64,000 nucleotides of DNA, taken from assembly GCA_016874755.1 (NCBI GenBank), contig VGTH01000026.1, positions 17,695 through 81,694 of the forward strand. The letters are read 5' to 3'. Below, piece by piece: positions 16,591 to 25,712 of the stretch; the stretch's first letter is position 1, and each line of letters opens with the position of its first letter. Position numbers and translations under genes: made by a program. The notes under the pieces are model-generated. The model made no database searches, had not been told where the DNA came from, and was given only the letters and a program-made list of their open reading frames with translations. The stretch comes from Deltaproteobacteria bacterium. GTDB taxonomy: Bacteria; Desulfobacterota; Binatia; UBA9968.

Positions 16591-17601
16591 CTATTTCCCT
16601 TCGTACAGCTTCTTGATAAACCCGCTCTTGTCGAGCTCCGCGATGAAGCTCGCGTCGACAAACTCTTCGGGTTTGTGATTGCGGATGTCAGGACGAGTCT
16701 GGGCGACGTAATCGTAAGTAGGCTCGAGACCTTTGGTGATTGGGTACGGTGCGGCGATGAAGTCCTGCTTGAACAGATTGTAGGAGCCTTCGAGAAACTC
16801 CGGTTCGCTGGTCCGGACGTACTTACTGAGGACCTTGATCGAGAACTCTTTGTTCAGTTTGTGAAAGGCGATGCCTTCGACGTGGGCGCGCACCAGCCGC
16901 ATCACTGTGTCGCGGTCCTCCCGGATGTTTCGCCGGGTTGTCACCACCGATGTCGTCGGAAAAACCATCTCCTTGCGCGCGTCGATTAAGACGCGGTAGC
17001 CTTTGCGCTCGGCTTGGATGTCGGCCGGATAGGTCACGTCGGCGCCGTCGATGACGCCGGTCAACAGCGCTTGCAGCCGTTCGGAGTTGGTGCCGATGGA
17101 GAGCCAGGTCACTTCTCGGTCGGGATTGAGCCCCTGCTTGCGCAGCGCGTAGCGAAAAATAAAATCTCCCAGCGAACCGATGCTCGAAGTCGCGACTTTT
17201 TTACCGCGCAAATCCGCCGGCGTTTTGATCTCCGGCCGAACCAGCAGTTTGCTCATCGCCGATGCAACCGTGTGCGCCACGTTAACGAAATCAGCGCCGT
17301 TCAGGTTAGCCAGCATCAACTGCGGCAGTGCCACCGGCGCGGCAAAAAGGCTCCCACCCAAGAGCGCCTGCGAGCTCTGGCCTGAACCACGGAGCAAAAC
17401 AATCTCCACGTCTAAACCGTGCTTCTCGTAGATCTTGGCTTCCTTCGCCAGCCACGGGATCCACATCGCCGCCGACAACGACGTCGTGCCCCAATTGAGC
17501 TTCTTGAGGGGTTTGCTCTGGGCATGACTCTCCCCAGCTACGCATGATAGCAGCAAACCCACGAACGCGGTCAGAAACCAAACACGCTTCGAAATCAACA
17601 T
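16591..17601 (-). CDS. ABC-type solute-binding protein, NrtA/SsuA/TauA-like (tandem copy 1)
   Basis: 336 residues from the ATG at 17601, which has GAAAGGG about 6 bases upstream; longer readings reach back over the upstream gene's stop. A Sec signal peptide ends at SHAQ. The mature domain starts KPLKKLNWGTTSLSAAMWI and continues through the HGLDVEIVLLRGSGQSSQAL lobe-1 motif. It ends SFIAELDKSGFIKKLYEGK. There is no lipobox, so it is a soluble periplasmic protein. It closely resembles the next two genes in sequence and length, consistent with tandem duplication. No permease or ATPase is near. Confidence 0.88.
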   Translation of the reverse strand: MLISKRVWFLTAFVGLLLSCVAGESHAQSKPLKKLNWGTTSLSAAMWIPWLAKEAKIYEKHGLDVEIVLLRGSGQSSQALLGGSLFAAPVALPQLMLANLNGADFVNVAHTVASAMSKLLVRPEIKTPADLRGKKVATSSIGSLGDFIFRYALRKQGLNPDREVTWLSIGTNSERLQALLTGVIDGADVTYPADIQAERKGYRVLIDARKEMVFPTTSVVTTRRNIREDRDTVMRLVRAHVEGIAFHKLNKEFSIKVLSKYVRTSEPEFLEGSYNLFKQDFIAAPYPITKGLEPTYDYVAQTRPDIRNHKPEEFVDASFIAELDKSGFIKKLYEGK

Positions 17602-17632
17602 CCGGTACCCTTTCATCTTCAATTTTCCATTT

Positions 17633-18634
17633 TCATTTGGCTTCGTAGAGCTTCTTAATAAATCCGCTCTTCTCCAACTCAGCGATAAAACTCGTGTCGA
17701 CAAACTCCTCCGGTTTCCGGCTGCGCACTTCCGGCCGAGTCTGCGCGATGAAATCATACGTCGCTTCGAGCCCTTTGGTGATCGGGTATGGAACGGAAAT
17801 AAAATCTTGCTTGTAGGTCTCGTAGGAGGTTTCCAGCATCTCGCGGTCGGTGATCTTCAACGCCTTGCCCAACACGCGCATGCTGACTTCTTTGTTCTGC
17901 TTGAAATAGGCAATGCCTTCGACGTGGGCGCGGATCATGCGCGCTACGGTATCGCGGTCTTCGACGATCGTTTTGCGCCGCGTTACCACCGACATCGATG
18001 GGTAGGAGACTTCCTTGCGTAGGTCGAGCAACACGCGGTAGCCTTTTTTCTCGCCCTGTGCATCGATCGGATAGGAAGCTTCGGACGCGTCCACAGTCCC
18101 AGAGATCAGCGCCTGCAGGCGCTCCGGCGGTGTGCCGATCATCAGCCAAGTCACATCCCGGTTGGGATCGAGGCCGTACTTGCGGAAAGTATGTTTAAGC
18201 AGGAAATCACTGAGCGAGCCGAGGCTCGTGATGCCGACGCGCTTGCCTTTGAGGTCTTCAACCCGCTTGATCTCGGGCCGCACCAGCAGCTTGGTGTTCA
18301 CCGCCGCCACGGTATGAGCGATGTTGACGAAATCGGCGCCGCTCAAATCCGCCATGATCATTGTAGTTAAAGTCACCGGCGAGGCAAAAATACTGCCGCC
18401 GAGCATGGCGGCAGAGGTCTGCCCCGAGCCGCGCAGCAAAATGAGCTGCACGTCGAGCCCATGTTTTTCGTAGATCTTGGCTTCTTTAGCGATCCACGGA
18501 ATCCAATTACCGGCGGAGAGCGAGGTCACTCCCCAATTGATTTTCTTGAGCTGCTTGTCCTGGGCCGCAACCTCCGGCTTGCTTGCCAATACAAGTGCAA
18601 GCGTCACAACCAGGGGAAACCAGCGCTTCGACAC
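17633..18634 (-). CDS. ABC-type solute-binding protein, NrtA/SsuA/TauA-like (tandem copy 2)
   Basis: 333 residues from a GTG with GGAGG six bases upstream. A Sec signal peptide (about 1-24, ends VAAQ) precedes the two-lobe domain: KINWGVTSLSAGNWIPWIAK, then HGLDVQLILLRGSGQTSAAM. Its C-terminus FIAELEKSGFIKKLYEAK is nearly identical to copy 3. The lobe hinge and tail are conserved between copies, while the segments expected to line the ligand cleft differ more, suggesting different ligands. It lies in line with acs and the other SBPs on the minus strand. Confidence 0.88.
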   Translation of the reverse strand: MSKRWFPLVVTLALVLASKPEVAAQDKQLKKINWGVTSLSAGNWIPWIAKEAKIYEKHGLDVQLILLRGSGQTSAAMLGGSIFASPVTLTTMIMADLSGADFVNIAHTVAAVNTKLLVRPEIKRVEDLKGKRVGITSLGSLSDFLLKHTFRKYGLDPNRDVTWLMIGTPPERLQALISGTVDASEASYPIDAQGEKKGYRVLLDLRKEVSYPSMSVVTRRKTIVEDRDTVARMIRAHVEGIAYFKQNKEVSMRVLGKALKITDREMLETSYETYKQDFISVPYPITKGLEATYDFIAQTRPEVRSRKPEEFVDTSFIAELEKSGFIKKLYEAK

Positions 18635-18654
18635 GGAAACCTCCGAGTCTCACT

Positions 18655-18683
18655 CTTGCCTATTGCCTGCTGCCTATTGCCTA
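18655..18683. repeat. TTGCCTA-type heptad array after the copy 3 SBP stop
   Basis: About four imperfect tandem copies of a 7-base word (TTGCCTA/CTGCCTA) lie between the copy 3 stop codon and the copy 2 ribosome site. Similar arrays sit at 19701-19740 and 20853-20881, always just after a stop codon on the minus strand. Only one arm is visible here, unlike the hairpin blocks elsewhere. Confidence 0.65.
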
Positions 18684-19682
18684 CTTTGCACCGTAAAGCT
18701 TTTTGATAAACCCGCTCTTCTCCAGCTCGGCGATGAAGCTAGGGTCGGTGAACTCCTCGGCCTTGTGGTTGTAAATTTCCGGACGTCGCTGAGCGACGTA
18801 CTCGTAGGTCGTTTGCAGCCCCTGCGTGATCGGATAGGGCACCGCAATGAAATCTTCCTTGTAAATCTCGTAGGAGCCGTCGATGATCTCCTTGTCGTTG
18901 GTTTTAAGATATTTGGCGAGAATTTTCTGGCTCGCCTCTTTTTGGGTCTTGAGAAAATGAATTCCTTCGACATGGGAGCGGATCATGCGCATCACGGTAT
19001 CGCGATCGTCTTGGATGGTCTTCCTGCGCGTCACCACCGACATGGACGGATAGGGAACCTCGGTGCGCGCATCCCAGAGCGTCTTGAAGCCTTTCTTCTC
19101 GGCTCGAATGTCGAAAGGATGGGATAGGTCGGCCGCGTCGACGAGTTTGTTTTCAAGGGCCTGCAGACGATCGGGCGGAGCACCGATGGAGAGCCAGGTC
19201 ACGTCGCGTTCCGGATTGATGCCGTACCTCTTGATCACGACCCGATGGAGAAAATCGCCGAGCGAACCCAAGCCTGAGCTGGCGATGCGCTTGCCCTTGA
19301 TATCCTCCGGTCGTTTGAGATCGGGTCTGGAAATAATTTTGCTCTGCACTGCCTTGGTTGTGTGGGCAATGGTGGTCAGGTCGGCGCCGCTGAGATTGGC
19401 CGTCATCAAGGTCGCCGTGGTCACCGGTGCGGCAAAGATACTCCCGGCGATCATCGCCTTGGAGGTATCCCCCGAGCCACCGCGCAAATAGACAATATCG
19501 ACATCGAGGCCGTTTTTCTCGTACAGCTTGGCATCCTTGGCGATCCACGGAATCCACTGTGACGAGGAAATCGAGGTCTGCCCCCAGATGATCTTCTTGA
19601 GCGGCTTATCCTGTGCCGCTGCCATCCCATAAGCGAGCACAACCGCCAACCCGATCACCGTGTTTGAAACGCGCATTCTCAT
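18681..19682 (-). CDS. ABC-type solute-binding protein, NrtA/SsuA/TauA-like (tandem copy 3)
   Basis: 333 residues from the ATG at 19682, preceded by GGAGAG at a spacing of about 5; a longer reading to 19727 runs through a repeat array and is rejected. A Sec signal peptide ends GMAAAQ. The domain begins KPLKKIIWGQTSISSSQWIP and has the NGLDVDIVYLRGGSGDTSKA loop, one Gly longer than in copies 1 and 2. The tail FIAELEKSGFIKKLYGAK matches copy 2. Family members bind sulfonates, nitrate, thiamine precursors or aromatic acids; the ligand is unknown. Confidence 0.88.
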   Translation of the reverse strand: MRMRVSNTVIGLAVVLAYGMAAAQDKPLKKIIWGQTSISSSQWIPWIAKDAKLYEKNGLDVDIVYLRGGSGDTSKAMIAGSIFAAPVTTATLMTANLSGADLTTIAHTTKAVQSKIISRPDLKRPEDIKGKRIASSGLGSLGDFLHRVVIKRYGINPERDVTWLSIGAPPDRLQALENKLVDAADLSHPFDIRAEKKGFKTLWDARTEVPYPSMSVVTRRKTIQDDRDTVMRMIRSHVEGIHFLKTQKEASQKILAKYLKTNDKEIIDGSYEIYKEDFIAVPYPITQGLQTTYEYVAQRRPEIYNHKAEEFTDPSFIAELEKSGFIKKLYGAK

Positions 19683-19700
19683 GACACTCTCCAAACTCTT

Positions 19701-19740
19701 ACTGCTGCCTGCTGCCTGTTGCCTCATGCCTATTGCCTAT
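19701..19740. repeat. CTGCCTG/TTGCCTA-type heptad array after the copy 4 SBP stop
   Basis: Five to six imperfect tandem copies of a 7-base word (CTGCCTG, TTGCCTC, ATGCCTA, TTGCCTA) overlap the stop of the 19737 gene. The block is shared in kind, though not in exact sequence, with 18655 and 20853. Confidence 0.65.
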
Positions 19741-20750
19741 TTGCGAATCGCAAACGGCTTGGCAAAGCCGCTGTCTTCGATCTTTTTCAAATAACTGTGG
19801 TCGTAGAAATCTTCCGGGTTGGCGGTGGCCGCTTTCGGCTGGGTTGGGGCGAGGAACTGCAAAACTGCTTTGACGCCGGGCACTGTGGCATACGGTATGA
19901 CTGGCATCTGATCGACGTAATACTCGTAGCCGTCTTCGGCACGCGCGCGGTCGTTCATTTTCATGAACTTCATGATACCGGCAAGGGTCTTTTCCTTTTG
20001 CGTGCGGAAAAAATGCAGCGATTCGATGTATCCCTTCAGAACGTTCTCCACTAACTGTGGGTGGCTCTTCATATAGCCCACCATACCGGCGATCGATGAG
20101 CCAGCGTATTCGAGATCGGTCTTGCGCATATCGATCAGCTCGCGAAAGCCCAACTGGCGCGCCATGCCGCTAAAAGGCGGCGTCAATGCCGTCGCCGCCA
20201 CCGAGCCGCGCTGCAACGCGTTCATACGCCCCTGCTGGCTATCGCCCACCGAAATGAAAATCACGTCTTTGCCGGGCTCCATCCCCCAGCGGCGGATCAT
20301 CAGGCGCAACGCGCTATCGGCTGCCGCACCGGGCCGCGTCCCGGTGACAATCTTTCCTTTCAAGTCCTGCGGAGTTTTGATCTCCGGTGCCGCGAAAATG
20401 CTGTACTCGAGATTACTCGACTGCACGCTGAGTATGGTGATATCAACCCCGCCGAGACGCGCACTGATGGTCGCGGTGGAACCGGCGGCAAGAAACTGCA
20501 CGGAGTTCGATGTCACCGCGGCCAAGGAATTCATCCCGCCGCCCATGTAAATCGGCTCGAGGTCAACGCCATGCTTGGCGAAGAGCCCGTTTTGGGTCCC
20601 GATGGGAATCACCGATGTATTGACCGAGATCGCCCCCAACGCAACGCGAACTTTATCGCGCGTCTGGGCCAGCCCAGCCGCCGGCAACAGCGCCACCCAC
20701 ACGCCAAGCAACAGCCAACGTTTCTTAATTATTGTGCTACTACTGCTCAA
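19737..20750 (-). CDS. ABC-type solute-binding protein, NrtA/SsuA-like, divergent copy 4
   Basis: About 337 residues if the TTG at 20750 is used. The frame stays open to 20837, but that extension reads through an intergenic repeat (TTTTGGATTTTCGATTTTGG) and is unlikely to be translated. A hydrophobic signal (KKRWLLLGVWVALLPAAGLA) precedes VRVALGAISVNTSVIPIGTQ, KHGVDLEPIYMGGG and the usual C-terminal lobe. It is clearly less similar to copies 1-3 than they are to each other. It lies between acs and copy 3 on the same strand, without permease or ATPase. Confidence 0.82.
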   Translation of the reverse strand: MSSSSTIIKKRWLLLGVWVALLPAAGLAQTRDKVRVALGAISVNTSVIPIGTQNGLFAKHGVDLEPIYMGGGMNSLAAVTSNSVQFLAAGSTATISARLGGVDITILSVQSSNLEYSIFAAPEIKTPQDLKGKIVTGTRPGAAADSALRLMIRRWGMEPGKDVIFISVGDSQQGRMNALQRGSVAATALTPPFSGMARQLGFRELIDMRKTDLEYAGSSIAGMVGYMKSHPQLVENVLKGYIESLHFFRTQKEKTLAGIMKFMKMNDRARAEDGYEYYVDQMPVIPYATVPGVKAVLQFLAPTQPKAATANPEDFYDHSYLKKIEDSGFAKPFAIRK

Positions 20751-20768
20751 GTGAGATACCCCCAAACC

Positions 20769-20881
20769 ATTTTGGATTTTCGATTTTGGATTGAACCCTC
20801 TAGTCTGGACCACGACGCTGCTTAACTCACACGCCACTCAGATCTCCGGAACTATTGCCCATTGCCTCTTGCCTATTGCCT
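20769..20881. repeat. Two intergenic heptad arrays between acs and SBP copy 4
   Basis: One array (20769-20792) alternates ATTTTGG and ATTTTCG words; the second (20853-20881) is of the TTGCCTA/TTGCCCA type and sits directly after the acs stop. About 60 bases without a visible gene separate them. Confidence 0.6.
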
Positions 20882-20888
20882 GATCTTC

Positions 20889-22838
20889 TCAATCTTCCTC
20901 ATACTGCTCTTTCAACTTCGCCACCACAGTCGGATCGGCCAAAGTCGTAGTGTCACCCAGCGCGCGTCCGTCGGCGATGTCGCGCAGCAGGCGGCGCATG
21001 ATTTTGCCGCTGCGCGTCTTGGGCAATTCGGCGGCGAAGAGAATTTCATCGGGGCGCGCGATCGGGCCGATCTTTTTGGCGACGTGCGCTTTAAGTTCGT
21101 CGATCAACGCCGCCGTGCCTTCGATGCCCATTTTGAGCGACACGAAGGCACAGATCGCCTGGCCTTTGACTTCGTGTTCTTTGCCGATCACCGCCGATTC
21201 GGCAACTTTTTGATGATCGACCAGCGCGCTTTCCACCTCCATGGTGCTGATGCGGTGGCCGGCGACGTTCATGACGTCGTCGACCCGGCCGAGCAGCCAA
21301 TAGTAGCCGTCTTTGTCGCGCTTGCAGCCGTCGCCGGCGAAATATTTACCGGGGAAGCGGCTCCAGTAGGTCGACACGAAGCGATCGGGATCGCCGAAAA
21401 TCGTCCGCATCATCGCCGGCCACGGCTTGGTCAAAACCAAGTAACCGCCGCCGCCCTTGGGAACCGAATTGCCGTTCTCGTCGACGACATCAGCTTCCAC
21501 GCCGGGCAGCGGCATGGTCGCCGAGCCTGGTTTTAACTTCGTCAGACCCGGCAGCGGCGAGATCAATGGGTGGCCCGTTTCAGTTTGCCACCACGTGTCC
21601 ATCACCGGGCATTTCCCGCCGCCGATCACTTTGTGATACCAAACCCACGCCTCAGGATTGATCGGCTCGCCCACCGAGCCGAGCAGGCGCAGCGATTTCA
21701 AGTTGTGCTTGCCGGGAAATTCCGTGCCCCAACGCATAAACGTGCGGATCGCTGTCGGCGCCGTGTGAAAAATCGTCACGCCGTACTTGGCGATGATTTT
21801 CCACAGGCGATCTTTGTCCGGCCAATCGGGCGAGCCCTCGTACATGACTTGAGTCACGCCGTTGGCCATGGGCCCGTAGACGATGTGCGTGTGGCCGGTG
21901 ACCCAGCCGATGTCGGCGGCACACCAGAAGACGTCGTCTTCCTTCAGGTCGAAAACCCATTTGTTGATCAGGTGCACGCCGGTCAAGTAGCCGCCGGTGG
22001 TGTGCACGATGCCCTTCGGTTTGCCCGTGGTGCCGCTGGTATAAAGGATGAACAGCATGTCCTCGCTGTCCATCTTCTCCGGCTCGCACCAAAGCGGCGC
22101 GTCGACCATCGCTTCATCCCACCACAAATCGCGCCACGGTTTCATCTGCGCCGCCGCTTCGGCGCCGATGCGTTTCACGACCACGCAATGGGTGATCGAC
22201 GGCGTGTCGGTCATCGCCTCATCGGCGTTTTTCTTGAGCGGCACAATCGCGCCGCGCCGCCAACCGCCGTCGGCGGTAACCAGCACTTTGGCTTGCGCGT
22301 CGTTAATACGATCGCGCAGCGCCTCGGCGCTAAAGCCGCCGAAGACCACAGAATGCGGCGCACCGATGCGGTTGCAGGCATGCATGGCGATCAACAATTC
22401 CGGCACCATGCCCATGTAGAGGCAAACCCGGTCGCCCTTTTTCACGCCCAATTTTTTCAAAACATTGGCGAACTTGTTGACCTCGCGCCAAACGTCGCGA
22501 TAGGTCAGCACGCGCTCATCGCCCGGCTCGCCTTCCCAAACAATCGCGGCTTTATTCTTGCGCCCGCTGTTCACATGGCGGTCAAGACAATTATAAGAAG
22601 CATTGAGCTTGCCGCCGATGAACCACTTGGCCCAGCACGGCGCTTTCCATTCATGGACTTTTTTCCACGGTTTGAACCAGTGCAGCTCCTTGGCAGCTTT
22701 GGCCCAGAAGTCCTGCGGATTCTTGCGCGCACTGTTGTAGACGCTGGCGCTCTTAGCGTTGGCTTTGAGTTTGAATTCCTTTGGCGGCGGGAAATTTCTC
22801 TTCTCGTCGAGCAAAACTTCGATGGCCTTGTCTGCCAT
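20889..22838 (-). CDS. acs: Acetyl-CoA synthetase (AMP-forming)
   Basis: 649 residues, the usual length. An N-terminal ACAS domain is followed by the P-loop-like motif [11 protein letters not shown], then DTWWQTETG (acyl-adenylate site) and [20 protein letters not shown]. The lysine motif [11 protein letters not shown] near the C-terminus is the site acetylated by Pat-type enzymes in the family. It converts acetate, ATP and CoA to acetyl-CoA, AMP and PPi in the cytosol. It is first in a minus-strand run that continues with four SBP genes, though heptad arrays between them may separate transcripts. Propionyl-CoA synthetase is less likely given the WWQTETG context. Confidence 0.95.
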   Translation of the reverse strand: MADKAIEVLLDEKRNFPPPKEFKLKANAKSASVYNSARKNPQDFWAKAAKELHWFKPWKKVHEWKAPCWAKWFIGGKLNASYNCLDRHVNSGRKNKAAIVWEGEPGDERVLTYRDVWREVNKFANVLKKLGVKKGDRVCLYMGMVPELLIAMHACNRIGAPHSVVFGGFSAEALRDRINDAQAKVLVTADGGWRRGAIVPLKKNADEAMTDTPSITHCVVVKRIGAEAAAQMKPWRDLWWDEAMVDAPLWCEPEKMDSEDMLFILYTSGTTGKPKGIVHTTGGYLTGVHLINKWVFDLKEDDVFWCAADIGWVTGHTHIVYGPMANGVTQVMYEGSPDWPDKDRLWKIIAKYGVTIFHTAPTAIRTFMRWGTEFPGKHNLKSLRLLGSVGEPINPEAWVWYHKVIGGGKCPVMDTWWQTETGHPLISPLPGLTKLKPGSATMPLPGVEADVVDENGNSVPKGGGGYLVLTKPWPAMMRTIFGDPDRFVSTYWSRFPGKYFAGDGCKRDKDGYYWLLGRVDDVMNVAGHRISTMEVESALVDHQKVAESAVIGKEHEVKGQAICAFVSLKMGIEGTAALIDELKAHVAKKIGPIARPDEILFAAELPKTRSGKIMRRLLRDIADGRALGDTTTLADPTVVAKLKEQYEED

Positions 22839-22940
22839 AACCCATCCCCTCCCGTGAAAAAATCGCGCGAATAAATTGGCCGAATTCTATGTGAGGCACT
22901 CTGCCTTGGCAAGAGCTGGCGCGCGCAAGCGCGCGCCCGT

Positions 22941-23035
22941 TTGGCGTCTGCGGTCTAGCGTCTGGCGTTTTCCGATCCGGCGCCAAACTATAGACGCTAG
23001 ACCCTAACCGGATCTCGGTTGACGCTAGCGCCCAC
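22941..23035. repeat. Intergenic heptad hairpin, GTCTAGCG type, between divergent acs and SDR genes
   Basis: The left arm repeats GCGTCTG, GGTCTAGCGTCTGGCG. The right arm carries the reverse complement words (CGCCAAACTATAGACGCTAG, then GACGCTAGCG). It differs from most other copies in lying between two gene starts, so it cannot be only a terminator. Confidence 0.6.
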
Positions 23036-23077
23036 TTTCAGATAGTGAAACGAAAGAACACAGAAAGGCGAATCAAC

Positions 23078-23815
23078 ATGGCTAAAATCGCAGTGGTCAC
23101 CGGCGGCGCGGGCGATATTGGAAAAGCGGTCGTCGCGCGGCTCGCAAAAGACGGCTACCAGATCGTCATTTTGGATATGAATCAAGAAACCGGCAAACAA
23201 ACCGTCGCCGACTTCGCCAAGCGCAATCTTGCGCTGGATTTTCATTGCGCCAATCTTGCCGACGAAGCGGCGGTGAAGAATGTGTTCTCGGCTATTTTCA
23301 ACAAGCCGGGCCGCGTCGATCTCTTGGTCAACGTCGCCGGCGGCAGCTTTTACCGCCACAAGTTCGAAGACTTTCCCCTCGACCACTGGCGCACCATCAT
23401 CGATGCGAATCTGACCTCGACGTTTTTGTGCTGCCGCGCGGTGACGCCGTCCATGAAAGCGCAAAAATCCGGCGTCATCATCAACACGTCGTCGGACATC
23501 GCCTACAGCGGCGGCGAGAATCGTTCGGCCTACGCCGCGGCAAAGGCCGGCATCTTGGGTTTGACGCGAACTCTCGCCTTAGAGCTGGCGCCCAACGTCC
23601 GCGTCAACGCCGTCGCCCCGGGGCGCATCGAGACGCCGCGCGTGCGCAGCCACTACACTGAGGAAGAATGGAATAAATCCAACGAGCGGATTCCGCTCGG
23701 CCACCCGGGCGCGGTGCAAGACGTCGCCGAAACCGTCGCCTACTTAGCCAGCGACGCGGCGAAACACATGACGGGGCAAACCATTCACGTCAACGGCGGG
23801 CGGATTATGCACTAA
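23078..23815 (+). CDS. Short-chain dehydrogenase/reductase (SDR)
   Basis: 245 residues from the ATG at 23078 (GAAAGG about 9 bases upstream; a GTG at 23045 has no such site). The Rossmann motif VVTGGAGDIGKAV is at about 5-17, NVAGG at about 90, the catalytic Ser in INTSSDIAYSG, and YAAAKAG supplies Tyr and Lys. The classical SDR C-terminus is present (DAAKHMTGQTIHVNGGRIMH). The Asp after the second strand (ILDMN) suggests NAD(H) preference. The substrate is unknown. Its stop is followed by a hairpin shared with the convergent reductase gene. Confidence 0.9.
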   Translation: MAKIAVVTGGAGDIGKAVVARLAKDGYQIVILDMNQETGKQTVADFAKRNLALDFHCANLADEAAVKNVFSAIFNKPGRVDLLVNVAGGSFYRHKFEDFPLDHWRTIIDANLTSTFLCCRAVTPSMKAQKSGVIINTSSDIAYSGGENRSAYAAAKAGILGLTRTLALELAPNVRVNAVAPGRIETPRVRSHYTEEEWNKSNERIPLGHPGAVQDVAETVAYLASDAAKHMTGQTIHVNGGRIMH

Positions 23816-23832
23816 GGAATCGGAAAAAGAAA

Positions 23833-23907
23833 AACCACGAAAGTTACGAAACACACGAAAGGAAAAACCGAAATCCCCTTTTCGTGACTTTCGTGTGTTT
23901 CGTGGTT
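23833..23907. repeat. Intergenic heptad hairpin, CACGAAA type, between convergent genes
   Basis: The left arm (23833-23860) repeats CCACGAAA, TTACGAAA, CACACGAAA. The right arm (23879-23907) is close to its reverse complement (TTTCGTGACTTTCGTGTG, then TTTCGTGG). The loop is about 18 bases. The pairing is long enough for a strong two-way terminator-like hairpin. Confidence 0.7.
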
Positions 23908-23936
23908 CGCTTCTAATCCTATGTGTCTCAGGCGCT

Positions 23937-25280
23937 TTAGCGCGCCGCCCGCCGCGCCGCGATCACTTCCAGCATTTTGTCGTCGCTGGTGTACTTAAAA
24001 TCCCAGGTCTTGCGCGCCTTGGCTTGTTCCTGTTCCGCGCCTTCTAGGAGCTCGACATCGGGCTTGGTGACAACGTTCACGCCTTTGCGCTTCAACGTGG
24101 TCATCAAACCCTCGATTTTCTCTTCCATCTCCCCGGCGGAAAGCCCTGGCTTGGCGGCAAGGTAGTCGTTGACGACCTTCATGCCGCGCTCGGCATCTTG
24201 TTTGGCGACGCCGACCAAACCGACGCTGGCGTTGCGCGACCAGCCGGCAACAAACACACCGTCAAGAATTTTTTTCGTCTCGGGATCGTAAGGTTGATAG
24301 TCCGATGGATTGGGATCTCCCGCTGCCTTCTCCGGATTCGTCACGAAGGCGCCGCGCGAGAACGGCAAACCGAGCGCGGCGTCCACCTGATCGCCAATGG
24401 CATAAATCACGCAATCGACTTCGATCTTGCGGGCCTTGCCAGTGCCCTTCGCAACCGTCTTGCCGTTTTCCAGCACCATGACATTTTCTTCAGCTTCTAA
24501 CACGGCAACGCGGCCTTGGGCGTTGGCCACGAATTTGTTGGGTGAACACAGATAGCGGAAGGTCAATTTGCGCCCTTCGAGCGGCTCACCTTCTTTGATG
24601 AACTTCTTTTTAATCGCTTCAACATCTTGGCCGATGGCCGTGAGCGACGGGCTGATGCGCTCAATCTCTTGCTTCATGTCGGCGTTGTCGAGGTACATGT
24701 CGATGTATTCAAACTCGCTGTCATCGTAGGCCTTTTCCAGCGGGCCCCGGCGTGCGACGACGACCACTTGATCGATCTTTTTCAAATTCAACAGCCAATT
24801 GGCAATGTCGACCATGACGTTGCCCATGCCGATGATGGCGACGCGCCGACCGACTTCAAAGGTCTTCTCGGCGAAGGGCGGCAACGAGTTGAAATGGTAG
24901 ACCACGTCTTTTGCGTGGTACACGCCAATCGCTTCTTCCCCCGCGATGCCCAATTTCTTGGTGCCTTGCGCTCCCGCCGTGACGACCACGGCGCCAAAGC
25001 CAACGGCCTGCAGGTCTTGGAGCGAGAGCGGCTGGTCTTTGCCAACTGTAACGTGGCCCATATAAAAGACTTTTGGATCGCTGAGAATTTTTTTGAATTG
25101 CTTGCGCAAGCCGGTCTTCATCTTTTCTTTTTCGACGAAGATGCCGTACTCGGCCAAGCCGCCAGGCTTGATATCGCGATTGATCAGCACGACGCGATGA
25201 CCGCCTTCACATAGTTTGCGCGCACCGTAGATACCCGCAGGCCCGGCGCCGACAACGGCGACCAAGTGTTGTTTAGACAT
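23937..25280 (-). CDS. FAD/NADP-dependent ferredoxin reductase-like oxidoreductase
   Basis: 447 residues. The FAD site is VAVVGAGPAGIYGARKL (7-23), and the NADP site is VAIIGMGNVMVDIANWL in the middle. VDCVIYAIGDQVDAALGLPF and GVFVAGWSRNASVGLVGVAK complete the FprA/adrenodoxin reductase-like fold. A C-terminal extension of about 75 charged residues follows the fold. Enzymes of this group pass electrons between NAD(P)H and ferredoxin or act as small subunits of larger oxidoreductases. No partner ferredoxin is adjacent. It is cytosolic and converges with the SDR gene across a hairpin. Confidence 0.85.
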   Translation of the reverse strand: MSKQHLVAVVGAGPAGIYGARKLCEGGHRVVLINRDIKPGGLAEYGIFVEKEKMKTGLRKQFKKILSDPKVFYMGHVTVGKDQPLSLQDLQAVGFGAVVVTAGAQGTKKLGIAGEEAIGVYHAKDVVYHFNSLPPFAEKTFEVGRRVAIIGMGNVMVDIANWLLNLKKIDQVVVVARRGPLEKAYDDSEFEYIDMYLDNADMKQEIERISPSLTAIGQDVEAIKKKFIKEGEPLEGRKLTFRYLCSPNKFVANAQGRVAVLEAEENVMVLENGKTVAKGTGKARKIEVDCVIYAIGDQVDAALGLPFSRGAFVTNPEKAAGDPNPSDYQPYDPETKKILDGVFVAGWSRNASVGLVGVAKQDAERGMKVVNDYLAAKPGLSAGEMEEKIEGLMTTLKRKGVNVVTKPDVELLEGAEQEQAKARKTWDFKYTSDDKMLEVIAARRAAR

Positions 25281-25359
25281 TCGGCTTCCCTCTATGAGAT
25301 TTTACTATAACCAATCAGAAAAACCTGGAATAACAAGGATTGAAAGGGCGTGGCAGGCG

Positions 25360-25677
25360 CTACTGGAGCTCCCGTTTACCTTCGTACTCCAACTCCGTGC
25401 CGCGCGAATCCTTGTGGGTAAAAGAAACCATCTCCCAGCTGCCGTCTTCGAGCGGACCTTTGAGGATGTAGGAGTTCTCGTCGCTGCCCATCACACGGTA
25501 GTAGCAGGCCTGCTCGCCGTACCAGCGGTCCACCACCGATCCGATCTCGATGGTGCGCGTGCCCAGCTGGAAACGGGACGGGCACTCTTGGCCCTTGGAA
25601 TCGCTTGAGGATTCAACTTTCACTTTCACCTTCGATTCCTCTTTCCCCGGTAATCGGAACGACGTAATATAGCTCAA
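25360..25677 (-). CDS. Small soluble hypothetical protein
   Basis: 105 residues from a TTG at 25677. A GTG at 25629, seven bases after AAAGAGGA, is at least as good a start and gives 89 residues. The sequence is beta-rich (IEIGSVVDRWYGEQACYYRV; SYILKGPLEDGSWEMVSF) and resembles small barrel domains. No signal or membrane segment is seen. It is divergent from the class II aldolase gene. The family was not recognised. Confidence 0.6.
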   Translation of the reverse strand: MSYITSFRLPGKEESKVKVKVESSSDSKGQECPSRFQLGTRTIEIGSVVDRWYGEQACYYRVMGSDENSYILKGPLEDGSWEMVSFTHKDSRGTELEYEGKRELQ

Positions 25678-25712
25678 TTCAGCTCCAATTCAAAGAACCG
25701 AAAGAAATTGCC

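Noticed and set aside
18655..20881. Heptad arrays considered as a CRISPR array
   Set aside because: Words of about 7 bases without spacers of constant length, and no cas genes in the window.
21570..22874. Long open frame (434 codons) on the plus strand
   Set aside because: It lies antisense to acs, whose protein is complete and well conserved.
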